Assembly: GCF_963677575.1 (NCBI RefSeq)
Contig: NZ_OY782038.1
Span: forward strand, 2,483,501-2,547,500
Reading direction: 5' to 3'
From: an uncultured Draconibacterium sp.
GTDB taxonomy: Bacteria > Bacteroidota > Bacteroidia > Bacteroidales > Prolixibacteraceae
Length of the DNA: 64,000 bases
The number at the start of each line of letters is the position of its first letter. The first letter of the stretch is position 1. The position numbers were made by a program, and so were the translations under genes. Positions 42,856-51,384 of the stretch are shown here, piece after piece. The notes beneath the pieces were generated by a model that was not told the DNA's origin, searched no databases, and saw only the letters and a list, made by a program, of their open reading frames with translations.

Positions 42856-43329
42856 CTATTCATGATGATACGGTTCGCCTTTCAAAATTGTCATTGCTCT
42901 GTATATTTGCTCAACACACAACAATCGCACCATTTGATGCGAAAAAGTTAAACGTGATAGTGAAATTTTTGAGCTGGCTCCTTTATACACCTCCTCCGAA
43001 AAACCGTATGGACCGCCCACTACCAGAATCAGCTCTTTTGGACCGCTTATCATTTTCTTCTCTAAAAACCGAGAAAACTCAACCGACGAGAACATTTTTC
43101 CTTTTTCATCAAACAAGTGCAACTCTTTGCCCGGAGCCAGTTTTGAAAGAATAATTTCACCTTCCCTATTTTTCTGCATTTCCGGGTTGGTATTTTTTCC
43201 CTTTTTAATATCGGGAATAACTTCCATATCGAAACTGATATAGTGTTTCAGGCGTTTTAAATATTCATTTATCCCATCTCGTATATAGGCCGCATCAGTT
43301 TTACCAACAACCAGTAATGTAATCTTCAT
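42856..43329 (-). CDS. rlmH: 23S rRNA (pseudouridine(1915)-N(3))-methyltransferase RlmH
   Basis: 157 residues from the ATG at 43329, the normal RlmH length; a frame from 43353 would add eight unneeded residues. It is a SPOUT-class knot methyltransferase: 'MKITLLVVGKTDAAYIRDGINEYLKRLKHY' at the N-terminus, SAM-binding 'LILVVGGPYGFSEEVYKGA' and the C-terminal knot 'ISLSRLTFSHQMVRLLCVEQIYRAMTILKGEPYHHE'. It methylates pseudouridine 1915 in helix 69 of 23S rRNA on assembled ribosomes. It is a single-copy housekeeping gene, probably co-transcribed with the sensor kinase downstream. Confidence 0.96.
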   Translation of the reverse strand: MKITLLVVGKTDAAYIRDGINEYLKRLKHYISFDMEVIPDIKKGKNTNPEMQKNREGEIILSKLAPGKELHLFDEKGKMFSSVEFSRFLEKKMISGPKELILVVGGPYGFSEEVYKGASSKISLSRLTFSHQMVRLLCVEQIYRAMTILKGEPYHHE

Positions 43330-43669
43330 TTCGCTAAAATCGTTTTTGTACAAAAATCATGCGTAACCAACCTCGTTTTATACAATTCCCAAACTTTTCG
43401 GATGACAAAAAGGCACCAACACATAATCCTCTGAAGGCGAATTAAATATAATTATGTTTCTACAACAATCGCCCAATTGATTTTTAATTTTATAAATTTA
43501 CAGTAAAAATAAGCGTATAAAAGTGTTTTTGCATAGTTTTTGCTTATTGTGCAGCACATATGCTGAATTAAAATATGATGAAACGAGCATAATAAAAAGT
43601 TGCGAAATACACAGAAGTATGGTTATGCGAGTTACATGAGTTACCGCTGAAAAATATAATTATAAACGA
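43330..43669. other. Divergent intergenic region upstream of rlmH and the DUF4783 gene
   Basis: About 340 A/T-rich bases serving as promoter region for genes on both sides. No reading frame, RNA gene or strong palindrome was seen. A CCAACC at 43380 lacks a GTC at the ECF spacing. Confidence 0.5.
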
Positions 43670-44083
43670 ATGAAAAATTTTAAACATATAGTTTCAATTA
43701 TCCTGATACTTTGCAGTTTCATTGCAGTAGCTGCTCATTCGCCTCAGGACAAAAAGGTTCCGAACGAAATTAATGTTGGTTTGGCAACCGGAGATGCAAA
43801 AGTACTTTCCTCTTATTTTAACCAAAACGTAGAATTGGTAGTACTTGATAACGACAATGTATACAGCAAAGCCCAGGCCCAACAAATTGTAACCAACTTT
43901 TTCAACAAATTCCCTCCACTGGAAGAAAATGCTTTTAGCATCATTCACGATAGTGGAAAAGAAAATGCGCAATACGTAATTGGGAAATTAAAAACAGAAA
44001 AAGGCGATTTCAGGGTTTACTTTTTGCTTAAACAAAACGATGGCAAACAATACATTCACCAACTACGAATTGAACAACAATAA
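43670..44083 (+). CDS. DUF4783-family secreted protein
   Basis: 137 residues with a signal peptide ('IVSIILILCSFIAVAAHS'). The mature part is the small alpha+beta SnoaL/NTF2-like fold of DUF4783 ('VPNEINVGLATGDAKVLSSYFNQNVELVVLDNDNVYSKAQAQQIVTNFFNKFPP', 'GDFRVYFLLKQNDGKQYIHQLRIEQQ'). The family is confined to Bacteroidota and has no known activity. Its stop overlaps the start of the YihY gene by one base (TAATG), so the two are coupled. Confidence 0.85.
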   Translation: MKNFKHIVSIILILCSFIAVAAHSPQDKKVPNEINVGLATGDAKVLSSYFNQNVELVVLDNDNVYSKAQAQQIVTNFFNKFPPLEENAFSIIHDSGKENAQYVIGKLKTEKGDFRVYFLLKQNDGKQYIHQLRIEQQ

Positions 44084-45018
44084 TGGCCGGTATGGCATCG
44101 GAAAAAATCACTTTTAATCGAATTAAAAAGCTGAGCGAAAGAGCCGCTGAACACGCCAAACGAATTTCGCTTCCCCTTTTTGATGGAGTACCTCTGTACG
44201 ATGTTTTGTTGTTTTTCTGGAGAAGTATCGTCGACGGATCGATAACAACTCGCGCATCAGGCATTGCATTTTCTTTTTTTCTTGCTTTGTTTCCAAGTAT
44301 CATCTTTTTATTCACCCTTATTCCCTCCAGTGGTTTCGAGCAAGAACTTTTTACAATAATTCATGAATTAGTACCCGAAAAAATCTGGCCTGCTATAGAA
44401 GAAACAATTGCTCAAATTATATTAGAGAATACAGACAGTACGGTTAAATCATTTAACTTTCTTATGGCTCTTATGTTTGCAACAAATGGTTTTGTTTCCA
44501 TGATGAGTGCCTTTGATGCGACTGTTCACAATATTAACAGAAGAAAGTGGTGGAGTCAATACATAACGGCTGTTATGCTTCTGGTTATTTTTACGTTGTT
44601 ACTTATTGTAGCTATTGCGATGTTAACAGGAGGTCAGGCGTTGATCCACTACCTTGAACAAATTGATATTCTCCGCGACCATTTTTCAGTAATTTTGCTT
44701 ACCATAGGAAAATGGATAATAACGATCACGATCTTCTTTTTTGCCTTCTCGTTCCTGTACTATATGGCGCCGGCAAAAAAAACCAAGTGGCGGTTTATCT
44801 CAGCTGGAGGAACACTGGCGACTGTTTTAAGCATATTCGGTTTTGTAGGAATGAAATACTACTTGAACAACTTTAGCCAGTACAATATTCTATATGGATC
44901 AATTGGGACATTATTGGCAGTGTTGCTTCTGATGTATGTGATGTCGTTGATTTTGCTGATCGGCTTTGAACTGAATGCGAGTATTTACCAGGCACACACT
45001 TACCAGGAAGATGATTAG
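44083..45018 (+). CDS. YihY/BrkB-family inner-membrane protein
   Basis: 311 residues. Six membrane helices follow an amphipathic N-terminal region ('ASGIAFSFFLALFPSIIFLFTLIPSSG' begins the conserved core; 'FMALMFATNGFVSMMSAFDATVH', 'IFFFAFSFLYYMAPAKKTKWRFISAGGTLATVLSIFGFVGMKYYLNNFSQYNILYGSIGTLLAVLLLMYVMSLILLIGFELNA' are signature segments). The family was once called ribonuclease BN; that role is discredited and its function is unresolved, perhaps lipid or solute export. Coupled to DUF4783 upstream. Confidence 0.9.
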   Translation: MAGMASEKITFNRIKKLSERAAEHAKRISLPLFDGVPLYDVLLFFWRSIVDGSITTRASGIAFSFFLALFPSIIFLFTLIPSSGFEQELFTIIHELVPEKIWPAIEETIAQIILENTDSTVKSFNFLMALMFATNGFVSMMSAFDATVHNINRRKWWSQYITAVMLLVIFTLLLIVAIAMLTGGQALIHYLEQIDILRDHFSVILLTIGKWIITITIFFFAFSFLYYMAPAKKTKWRFISAGGTLATVLSIFGFVGMKYYLNNFSQYNILYGSIGTLLAVLLLMYVMSLILLIGFELNASIYQAHTYQEDD

Positions 45019-45080
45019 GGAAGGATTATTGATGAAGGATTAAGGATGAATACAAAGATCAGAACACTTGTTACTGAAAA

Positions 45081-45962
45081 CTATTTTTTCCCTTGTTTAA
45101 AAAGTAGTTCCCTTTCTTTTTTGGTTAAACTCTCATAACCTGACTTTGCAATTTTATCCAGAATACGATTAATCTCGTCCTGCTGCTGATGTTTCTGTCG
45201 GTTGTATTCATGATCGTCGCGCGGAGGTTTTCGGTAAGTAATTTTCATTTTACTTTTGTGCTTAAAAAGCCCCTCAAAAAACTCACCTATTTTATTTACA
45301 AGGTTTACCAATCCCGCTCCCATATCTTTTCCTTTTCGTAATTGATAAATATAAAACCATCCCCAGAAAGCACCACCTAAATGCGCAATATTACCTCCCG
45401 GATTTGTTGATGAAATACCGATTACCGATAGTAAAACGTAAAAAGCAGCTACATATTTCAGCGGGAAACGACCAATAAAAAACAGGTGTATCTCGCGGTT
45501 AGGATCGTAAAAAGAAACGGCTACTAAAATGGCAAAAATTGATGCGGAAGCCCCCAGCAATAATGCGTTATCCGAGCTGAATACGGGAATAAAATTGTAG
45601 GCAATTATGTATAAAAATGCTCCCCAAAGTCCTCCCATCAGGTAAACGCCCAACATTTTGTCTCCCTCAAAATGATAAAGAAACAACTGGCCAAACCAAT
45701 ACAGGCCAAGCATATTAAACAAGAGATGGATAAATCCCTGATGCAAAAACATGTAAGTTATCGGCGTCCACGGGCGTTGTGCCAAAACATCGACAACAGA
45801 AGGAACCGACAACCACTGATACACCGGCAAACTTTGTCCGCTCAGGAAAAAGAAAACACCGATAATTTTCAGCAAAAGGAAAACACCAATGTTTATGTAG
45901 ATGAGACGGGTTAATACCGATCCCTCTTTAAATGTTCGTTTTATGTCGCCAGCAATATCCAC
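45081..45962 (-). CDS. Rhomboid intramembrane serine protease (long form)
   Basis: 293 residues. The six-helix rhomboid core is at about 18-215. 'HQGFIHLLFNMLGLYWFG' supplies the conserved helix-2 His/Asn, 'LLGASASIFAILVAV' carries the catalytic Ser in GASAS, and 'NIAHLGGAFWGWFY' the catalytic His. A hydrophilic C-terminal tail of about 80 residues ('KITYRKPPRDDHEYNRQKHQQQDEINRILDKIAKSG') is absent from the neighbour. It cleaves transmembrane helices within the inner membrane. It is 29 bases downstream of the second rhomboid gene. Confidence 0.92.
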   Translation of the reverse strand: MDIAGDIKRTFKEGSVLTRLIYINIGVFLLLKIIGVFFFLSGQSLPVYQWLSVPSVVDVLAQRPWTPITYMFLHQGFIHLLFNMLGLYWFGQLFLYHFEGDKMLGVYLMGGLWGAFLYIIAYNFIPVFSSDNALLLGASASIFAILVAVSFYDPNREIHLFFIGRFPLKYVAAFYVLLSVIGISSTNPGGNIAHLGGAFWGWFYIYQLRKGKDMGAGLVNLVNKIGEFFEGLFKHKSKMKITYRKPPRDDHEYNRQKHQQQDEINRILDKIAKSGYESLTKKERELLFKQGKK

Positions 45963-45991
45963 TCCCCAGGATTTTAAAATCTGTATGTTCT

Positions 45992-46720
45992 TTAATAAAA
46001 ACGGTTAGAATGTTTATTCCAGTATTTGATCATAAAATAACCAAATAACATTCCGCCGAGGTGAGCAAAGTGTGCTACACTTCCCTGTATTCCTGATACG
46101 CCAAAAAACAACTCCAAAGCACCGTAACCAATTACAAAATACTTAGCTTTAATCGGTATTGGCGGAAAGAGCAACATCAGCTCGGTATTTGGGAACAGCA
46201 TTCCGAAACCTAACAAAATGCCAAAAACCGCACCCGAAGCACCAACTGTTGGCGTATTCATAAATGTTGTAATCTTTTCTGAAACTGTACCCGGAATATA
46301 TTTCCCCTGCGCTGCAATCTCTCTGAAGTAAGCCAGCTGATCGGGCGCAACATGTGCAACTGCAACTTTATACTCAATGTAGGTAACCAGCAGTTGTATA
46401 AGCGCTGCTCCTACTCCTGTAACCAAATAAAAAGTTAGAAAACGCTTTGGCCCCCAAACACCTTCCAGCACACGACCGAACATGAACAACGCAAACATAT
46501 TGAAGAAAATATGCCCAAATCCCGGCGTACTATGCATAAACATGTAAGTAAAAATCTGGTATAACCTAAATTTTTCAGAAAGCGGGAAATACAAACCCAA
46601 AATGGAATATAAATCAGTTCCGGTTTGATTTAAAACAATTGTGGCAATAAAAAACAACACGTTGGCAAGAATCAGGTTCTTTACCACTGGTGGCATATTT
46701 AAGGCTGGACGATAATTCAT
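45992..46720 (-). CDS. Rhomboid intramembrane serine protease
   Basis: 242 residues, six helices. Conserved motifs are 'HSTPGFGHIFFNMFALFMFGRVLEG', catalytic Ser in 'TVGASGAVFGILLGFG' and catalytic His in 'SVAHFAHLGGMLFGYFMI'. A short cytoplasmic N-terminus ('MNYRPALNMPPVVKNLILANVLFFIAT') is typical of the Bacteroidota pair of rhomboids that sits next to mutL. The substrates are unknown. First gene of the rhomboid pair, with its own upstream region of about 155 bases after mutL. Confidence 0.92.
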   Translation of the reverse strand: MNYRPALNMPPVVKNLILANVLFFIATIVLNQTGTDLYSILGLYFPLSEKFRLYQIFTYMFMHSTPGFGHIFFNMFALFMFGRVLEGVWGPKRFLTFYLVTGVGAALIQLLVTYIEYKVAVAHVAPDQLAYFREIAAQGKYIPGTVSEKITTFMNTPTVGASGAVFGILLGFGMLFPNTELMLLFPPIPIKAKYFVIGYGALELFFGVSGIQGSVAHFAHLGGMLFGYFMIKYWNKHSNRFY

Positions 46721-46876
46721 TCGTATATTTTTTAATTTCTCAAAAGTAACTGATGAAAGCCGAAACTCGTACTGTTACTTTCTGAATTCAACATTCTTCG
46801 TTTGTTTATTGTTTTAAGGCAAGTGAGTTACAATGACCACGCCAAAATTTTAAGTGCTTAAATTAACGACAATCTG

Positions 46877-48772
46877 TCATTTTGAAAAACTTTTTTCGAT
46901 ATCATCTGTAGAAATGATGCTCAACACCTTTTTTCCGTCGGGCGAAAAATTGGGTGTAGCGCAGGCAAACAAATTATCAATCAGGTGATCTACCTCCTCC
47001 TGTTTCAGGTCAGTTCCATAATCCATAGCCGATGCTTTTGCCAACGATACCGCAATTTGCTCCTTTGCTTTTGAGTGCGCATCAACCGGCGATGTTTTAT
47101 ATTCTTCCAGCAATTTTTCAAGAATCAGCTCGGGCGACGAAATATCTAATACACCCGGCGTGCCGTTTATAATAAAAGTGTCTTTACCAAATTCGCGAAT
47201 ATCGAATCCCAACGATAACAGGTCTTCCAGAATCGATTTCAACAACGCCGAATCGGCAGGATTGAGTTCGATGGTTTGCGGAAATAACTGTTGCTGGCTG
47301 GCCACCGAATCCGATTTCAGCACCTCCATAAATTTTTCGTACAAAATACGTTCGTGTGCCCGCTTCTGGTCGATAACCATTAAACCCGATTTTACCGGTG
47401 TTAACACATAACGTTGTTTCAACTGCAGAACCTTTTTACCGCTGAATTGCCCCGGCGCATTGGCATACAAATCATCAGTTTGCGGTGCACTTTCGCGGTA
47501 TTCCGTTTCGGGCTTTAATTTCAATTGCGCTCCCTGATATAGGTCTTCCCAGTTATCAAGGTTCTTCTTCTCTCTTTCTGAGTCGGGCGAACTGCTTCTT
47601 CCCTGCCCAGCAGAATCTTTCTCGAAAGGCGAGTAGCCACGTTCGGCAAACTGATTTTCGTTGTTAAACGGATTGTAGTCGGGATTGATCTGTATTTCCG
47701 GGAAACGCACCCCCTCGCCATCTTTTTTCGGAACCGGAATATCAATACTTCCACTCTGGTCGAAATCGATCGAGGGCACCACATTGTGTTTACCTAACGA
47801 TTCGCGTATCGACGCATGAATTATCGGCCAGATATCGCGTTCGTTTTCAAATTTTATCTCGGTTTTTGTTGGGTGCACATTGATGTCGATTGTCTCCGGA
47901 TCGAGCTCCAGAAACAGAAAATACGAAGGATACGTGTCGGGTGGCAACAACTGCTCGTAAGCCTGTGTAATCGCCTTATGAAAATACGGATGACGCATAA
48001 AACGACCGTTCACAAAAAAGAACTGTTCGCCCAATGTTTTGCGGGCATATTTTGGCTGCCCGATGTAACCAAACACCTTTACAATACTGGTATCTTCGTC
48101 CACATTTATCAGGCTCTGGTTCAGTGTTTTTCCAAACACATCTACTAAACGTTTTCGGTGGTTGGCAGGCCGCAAATCATAAACAGGTGAGCCATTGTGA
48201 ATCAATGACAATTTAATGTCGGGATTGGGCAATGCTACACGCTGAATTTCCCAGATAATATGTTTTAATTCGGTTGAATTTGCTTTCAGGAATTTGCGAC
48301 GTGCCGGCACATTAAAAAACAGGTTTTTAATCATAAAATTGGTGCCGTTATTGCACCCGACAGGCTCCTGTGTTTTTACTTCAGAGCCAATAATATGTAT
48401 AAAAGTGCCTACCTCATCGTCGGCTTTTTTAGTGCGCAATTCAACATCGGCAATGGCAGCAATCGATGCCAGTGCTTCACCACGGAAGCCCATGGTGCGA
48501 ATGGCAAACAAATCGTTGGCTTCACGAATTTTTGAAGTAGCATGCCGCTCAAAAGCCATCCTTGCATCGGTTGGCGACATTCCGCTTCCGTTGTCCGAAA
48601 TTTGAATAAGGGTCTTTCCTGCGTCTTTTAGATTGATGGTTATTTCAGTTGCGCCCGCATCAAGAGCATTTTCCACAAGCTCTTTCACAACCGATGCCGG
48701 TCGCTGAATAACTTCTCCGGCAGCAATCTGATTGGCTACTGCATCGGGTAATAACTGAATAATATCGCTCAA
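46877..48772 (-). CDS. mutL: DNA mismatch repair protein MutL
   Basis: 631 residues. The N-terminal GHKL ATPase has motifs 'ELVENALDAGATEI', 'DNGSGMSPTDARMAFERHATSKI' and 'GFRGEALASIAAIADVEL', then a transducer domain ('FVNGRFMRHPYFHKAI', 'NVHPTKTEIKF'), a proline/Ser-rich linker (about 345-430) and the C-terminal dimerisation domain. The endonuclease motif normally DQHAxxExxxxE reads DQKRAHERILYE, so the metal-binding His is Lys. It couples MutS recognition to downstream repair. Start and length are as expected; it follows a small membrane-protein gene by 39 bases. Confidence 0.97.
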   Translation of the reverse strand: MSDIIQLLPDAVANQIAAGEVIQRPASVVKELVENALDAGATEITINLKDAGKTLIQISDNGSGMSPTDARMAFERHATSKIREANDLFAIRTMGFRGEALASIAAIADVELRTKKADDEVGTFIHIIGSEVKTQEPVGCNNGTNFMIKNLFFNVPARRKFLKANSTELKHIIWEIQRVALPNPDIKLSLIHNGSPVYDLRPANHRKRLVDVFGKTLNQSLINVDEDTSIVKVFGYIGQPKYARKTLGEQFFFVNGRFMRHPYFHKAITQAYEQLLPPDTYPSYFLFLELDPETIDINVHPTKTEIKFENERDIWPIIHASIRESLGKHNVVPSIDFDQSGSIDIPVPKKDGEGVRFPEIQINPDYNPFNNENQFAERGYSPFEKDSAGQGRSSSPDSEREKKNLDNWEDLYQGAQLKLKPETEYRESAPQTDDLYANAPGQFSGKKVLQLKQRYVLTPVKSGLMVIDQKRAHERILYEKFMEVLKSDSVASQQQLFPQTIELNPADSALLKSILEDLLSLGFDIREFGKDTFIINGTPGVLDISSPELILEKLLEEYKTSPVDAHSKAKEQIAVSLAKASAMDYGTDLKQEEVDHLIDNLFACATPNFSPDGKKVLSIISTDDIEKSFSK

Positions 48773-48811
48773 GATTAAATCTTTAGAAATTTGTACTACG
48801 AGGTTTGCTTT

Positions 48812-49123
48812 CTAAGCAAAAAAGTCGGAAAAGAAGAAAAGATAAAGCACCAGTGCAAGGATCAGAAAGATCCAAATAAGCCGGCGGTTTTGTGATCTTC
48901 TGGCCGATTCGGATGACCGGGCCCAGTTATCGCCCGACCGAAACTGCCCCTTAATGTTAGGACGATATGGACGATTGCTGTCTTTTTTCTCATCAACAAT
49001 CCCCAATTCCTCCTTTATCCGTCGTTCCCGCTCGTCCTTTTCGTCCTTGTCAGGATCCCAAAAACGTGGGGTGATACTAAACTTTTTTGTTCCCGGTGTA
49101 TGAAAAAATTTGCCAATCATCAC
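48812..49123 (-). CDS. Small C-terminally anchored membrane protein
   Basis: 103 residues (102 from the second Met). A hydrophilic, strongly charged N-terminal part ('TPRFWDPDKDEKDERERRIKEELGIVDEKKDSNRPYRPNIKGQF') ends in one hydrophobic helix at the C-terminus ('LIWIFLILALVLYLFFFSDFFA'), so it is a tail-anchored cytoplasmic protein. No catalytic motif or named family recognised. It precedes mutL on the same strand by 39 bases and is probably co-transcribed. Confidence 0.7.
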   Translation of the reverse strand: MMIGKFFHTPGTKKFSITPRFWDPDKDEKDERERRIKEELGIVDEKKDSNRPYRPNIKGQFRSGDNWARSSESARRSQNRRLIWIFLILALVLYLFFFSDFFA

Positions 49124-49187
49124 GTTATAAATTATTCTACAAAGATAGTTTTATTCTACAAAAATTGTTCCGATACCGGATTGTCAT

Positions 49188-50336
49188 TTATAACGACCGC
49201 TCCAAAATGCGAAACAACTGCTCATCTGCCAGCTCTACCGGATTACCTTTCATGCTGCTTGCCACTTTTGCTTTTTTAACCAACACCGGAAAATCATCTC
49301 TTGATAATCCAAACTCCGATAAGGACGGTATTTGTAATTCGGCCACCAATTCCGCTGCCCAAATAACTGCGTCGTTCGACATGGCCTTTTCGTTTCCGGT
49401 AAGGATTTTTGCCAACTCATCATATTTCGAGCTATCAAGTTTACTATCTCTCAAGGCCCGAATATTCTCTTCAATCACTGCCGACATCAGGCAGGCACAA
49501 ACAGCTCCGTGCGGAATAGGAAACATGCCTCCCATTGGTCCGGCAAAACCATGTACAGCACCTAGTTTTACATTGGCCAATGCCATTCCTCCCAAAAGAC
49601 TGGCCATTGCCATATCTTCGCGCGCCTGCTTATCACTACCGTCTTTGTATGCTTTTCGTAAAGATCGCGAGATCCGTGTCATCCCCTCCCGGCAAACCAT
49701 ATCGATAAACGGATTCGCCTGGTTCGACACAAATGTCTCCAATAAATGTGTTAACGCGTCAACACCGGTACTGGCTGTTAATGCCGGTGGCATCGACCAG
49801 GTAAGCACCGGATCAACCACAGCAATATCGGGGTACATCTGATTATCTCGCAGGCTGACTTTCACATTATTTTCGGGCGATTTTATTACCGAATTTTTGG
49901 TTACCTCGGCACCGGTTCCGGCCGTTGTTGGAATGGCAATACACGGCAAAGGTTTTTCAGTCAGCGGTTTTCCGCGCCCAATCACTTCCAGATAATCGAG
50001 CAACTCGCCTTTATTGGTTGCCAAGGCAGCAATTGCTTTAGCACTGTCGATTACGCTGCCTCCGCCAATACCTACAACCACATCACTTGCATGTTCGCGT
50101 GCCAATTGGACACCCCTCTCAATTAAATCGGTGGTTGGCTCGCCGGAAACATTAAAGAGCACAGTGTCCGTTTCAGGGCTAAATTTCGCCATCAACTCTT
50201 CAGCACGCGACGAATTCTTTCCCGTTACCAAAACAACTTTCTTCCCAAAACCGGCAACAAGATCGGGTACTTTCTCCAGCGAATGATTTCCAAAAATAAT
50301 TTGCCCTGCGGTTGCAAATGAAAAATTAACTGCCAT
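49188..50336 (-). CDS. Iron-containing alcohol dehydrogenase
   Basis: 382 residues from the ATG at 50336; a frame from 50360 would add eight residues and overlap the neighbour. Group III Fe-ADH: NAD(P) motif 'VVVGIGGGSVIDSAKAIA', 'PLPCIAIPTTAGTGAEVTKNSVI', the iron ligands in 'DALTHLLETFVS' and 'LGAVHGFAGPMGGMFPIPHGAVCACL' (His residues), with a C-terminal helical domain. It reduces aldehydes or oxidises alcohols in the cytosol; the substrate is undefined. It follows the antibiotic-monooxygenase-like gene by 14 bases, a likely two-gene operon. Confidence 0.92.
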   Translation of the reverse strand: MAVNFSFATAGQIIFGNHSLEKVPDLVAGFGKKVVLVTGKNSSRAEELMAKFSPETDTVLFNVSGEPTTDLIERGVQLAREHASDVVVGIGGGSVIDSAKAIAALATNKGELLDYLEVIGRGKPLTEKPLPCIAIPTTAGTGAEVTKNSVIKSPENNVKVSLRDNQMYPDIAVVDPVLTWSMPPALTASTGVDALTHLLETFVSNQANPFIDMVCREGMTRISRSLRKAYKDGSDKQAREDMAMASLLGGMALANVKLGAVHGFAGPMGGMFPIPHGAVCACLMSAVIEENIRALRDSKLDSSKYDELAKILTGNEKAMSNDAVIWAAELVAELQIPSLSEFGLSRDDFPVLVKKAKVASSMKGNPVELADEQLFRILERSL

Positions 50337-50350
50337 ATTTTCTGTCACTC

Positions 50351-50659
50351 TTAATCCCAACCTTTTTCGTCGGGATGTACATTATAAAATTTAAGTGCCG
50401 ATCGCGGTTCAGCCATCATATCGGCAACAGTGTCGCGCCACTTTTGGTAGTGCGCCGTTTCTTTGTGTTTCGCCGGATCGTCGGCCGTGCGATACACCTC
50501 CACTAATACAAAACGCGTAGGATCGTCTTGTTGTTCTACAAAATCAAAACGGGCAATTCCTGGTTCGTTAATACTGTTTTGCCCATTCTCGATGGTGGCC
50601 GCTTTAAACGCCTCGATACAATCTTCTTTTACGTGAATAAATACGTGAACGATAAACAT
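50351..50659 (-). CDS. ABM-domain (YgiN/LsrG-like) monooxygenase
   Basis: 102 residues from the ATG at 50659, chosen because the ferredoxin-like ABM fold begins there ('MFIVHVFIHVKEDCIEAFKAATIENGQNSINEPGIARFDFVEQ'); upstream codons to 50749 look non-coding and overlap the promoter region. 'TRFVLVEVYRTADDPAKHKETAHYQKWRDTV' is the second half of the fold, including the typical His. Relatives include quinol monooxygenase YgiN and the autoinducer-2-phosphate isomerase LsrG. Operonic with the Fe-ADH, suggesting metabolism of a small carbonyl compound. Confidence 0.85.
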   Translation of the reverse strand: MFIVHVFIHVKEDCIEAFKAATIENGQNSINEPGIARFDFVEQQDDPTRFVLVEVYRTADDPAKHKETAHYQKWRDTVADMMAEPRSALKFYNVHPDEKGWD

Positions 50660-50714
50660 TGTGTAAGATTTTAATTGGTTCTCATACAAATGTGAAAAAT
50701 ATTTTTGTACCATT

Positions 50715-50739
50715 CCAACCTTTTCAGAATATCTTCGTC
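50715..50739 (+). promoter_or_regulatory. ECF-type promoter of the second sigma cassette
   Basis: CCAACC (50715-50720), 16 bases, GTC (50737-50739) then TTAAA. It differs by one base in the -35 core from the sites at 2164 and 4421, and has the same spacing. It starts 64 bases before the sigma gene's TTG and close to the divergent monooxygenase gene. Confidence 0.6.
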
Positions 50740-50802
50740 TTAAAGGCAAAGATCGAGGTTTAAATCTGATGAAAACGGTCTGGCAGTATTAAGAAAAACA
50801 AT

Positions 50803-51384
50803 TTGGAAATACACTACAACGATAACGAGGTTAACTTAATCAAGCTTTGCAAAAAGGGCGATGCGAAAGCTCAGTACAGACTCTACAAACTTTATTGCAA
50901 GGGAATGTTCAACGTTGCTATTCGCATGACAAATGACAAAAGTCTGGCAGAGGATGTGCTTCAAGATGCGTTTGTAAAAGCTTTCTTGGAAATCGATAAG
51001 TTAAAGAACGAAAAGGCCTTTGGCGGCTGGCTAAAACGAATTGTAATTAACCGAAGTATTGATGTTACACGAAAAGAAAAAATGTTTTATGCCGAGGTTG
51101 AAAACCTGGGCAGCGACGACCATGAAATAGCAGTTGAAATTGACAGCGAATTTAGTTCGGAAAGGATTCACCATTTTATAAAACAACTGCCGGATGGCGC
51201 CCGAGAGATTTTGGTACTTCGTGCTTTAGAAGGCTACAAACATGCTGAAATAGGAGAAAAACTGGGGATTTCGGAATCAACAGCAAAAACACAGTTTTTC
51301 AGGGCCAAACAATTATTAGTTAAAATGATGCAAGATGAAACAGGACTTGGAAAAATATCTGAAAGAGCAACGGCTAAAGCTTGA
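50803..51384 (+). CDS. ECF RNA polymerase sigma factor (second cassette)
   Basis: 193 residues from a TTG at 50803; no in-frame ATG lies before region 2. Region 2: 'AKAQYRLYKLYCKGMFNVAIRMTNDKSLAEDVLQDAFVKAFLEIDKL' and 'FGGWLKRIVINRSIDVTRK'. Region 4: 'LPDGAREILVLRALEGYKHAEIGEKLGISESTAKTQFFRAKQLL'. It is a paralogue of the sigma factor at 2211 (shared GMFN/AMFN core and similar region 4). A seven-codon frame (50769-50792, MKTVWQY) precedes it. The last 50 bases overlap the anti-sigma gene, so translation is tightly coupled. Confidence 0.9.
   Translation: MEIHYNDNEVNLIKLCKKGDAKAQYRLYKLYCKGMFNVAIRMTNDKSLAEDVLQDAFVKAFLEIDKLKNEKAFGGWLKRIVINRSIDVTRKEKMFYAEVENLGSDDHEIAVEIDSEFSSERIHHFIKQLPDGAREILVLRALEGYKHAEIGEKLGISESTAKTQFFRAKQLLVKMMQDETGLGKISERATAKA

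Noticed and set aside
43376..43400. CCAACC upstream of the DUF4783 gene
   Set aside because: No GTC at the 16-base spacing.
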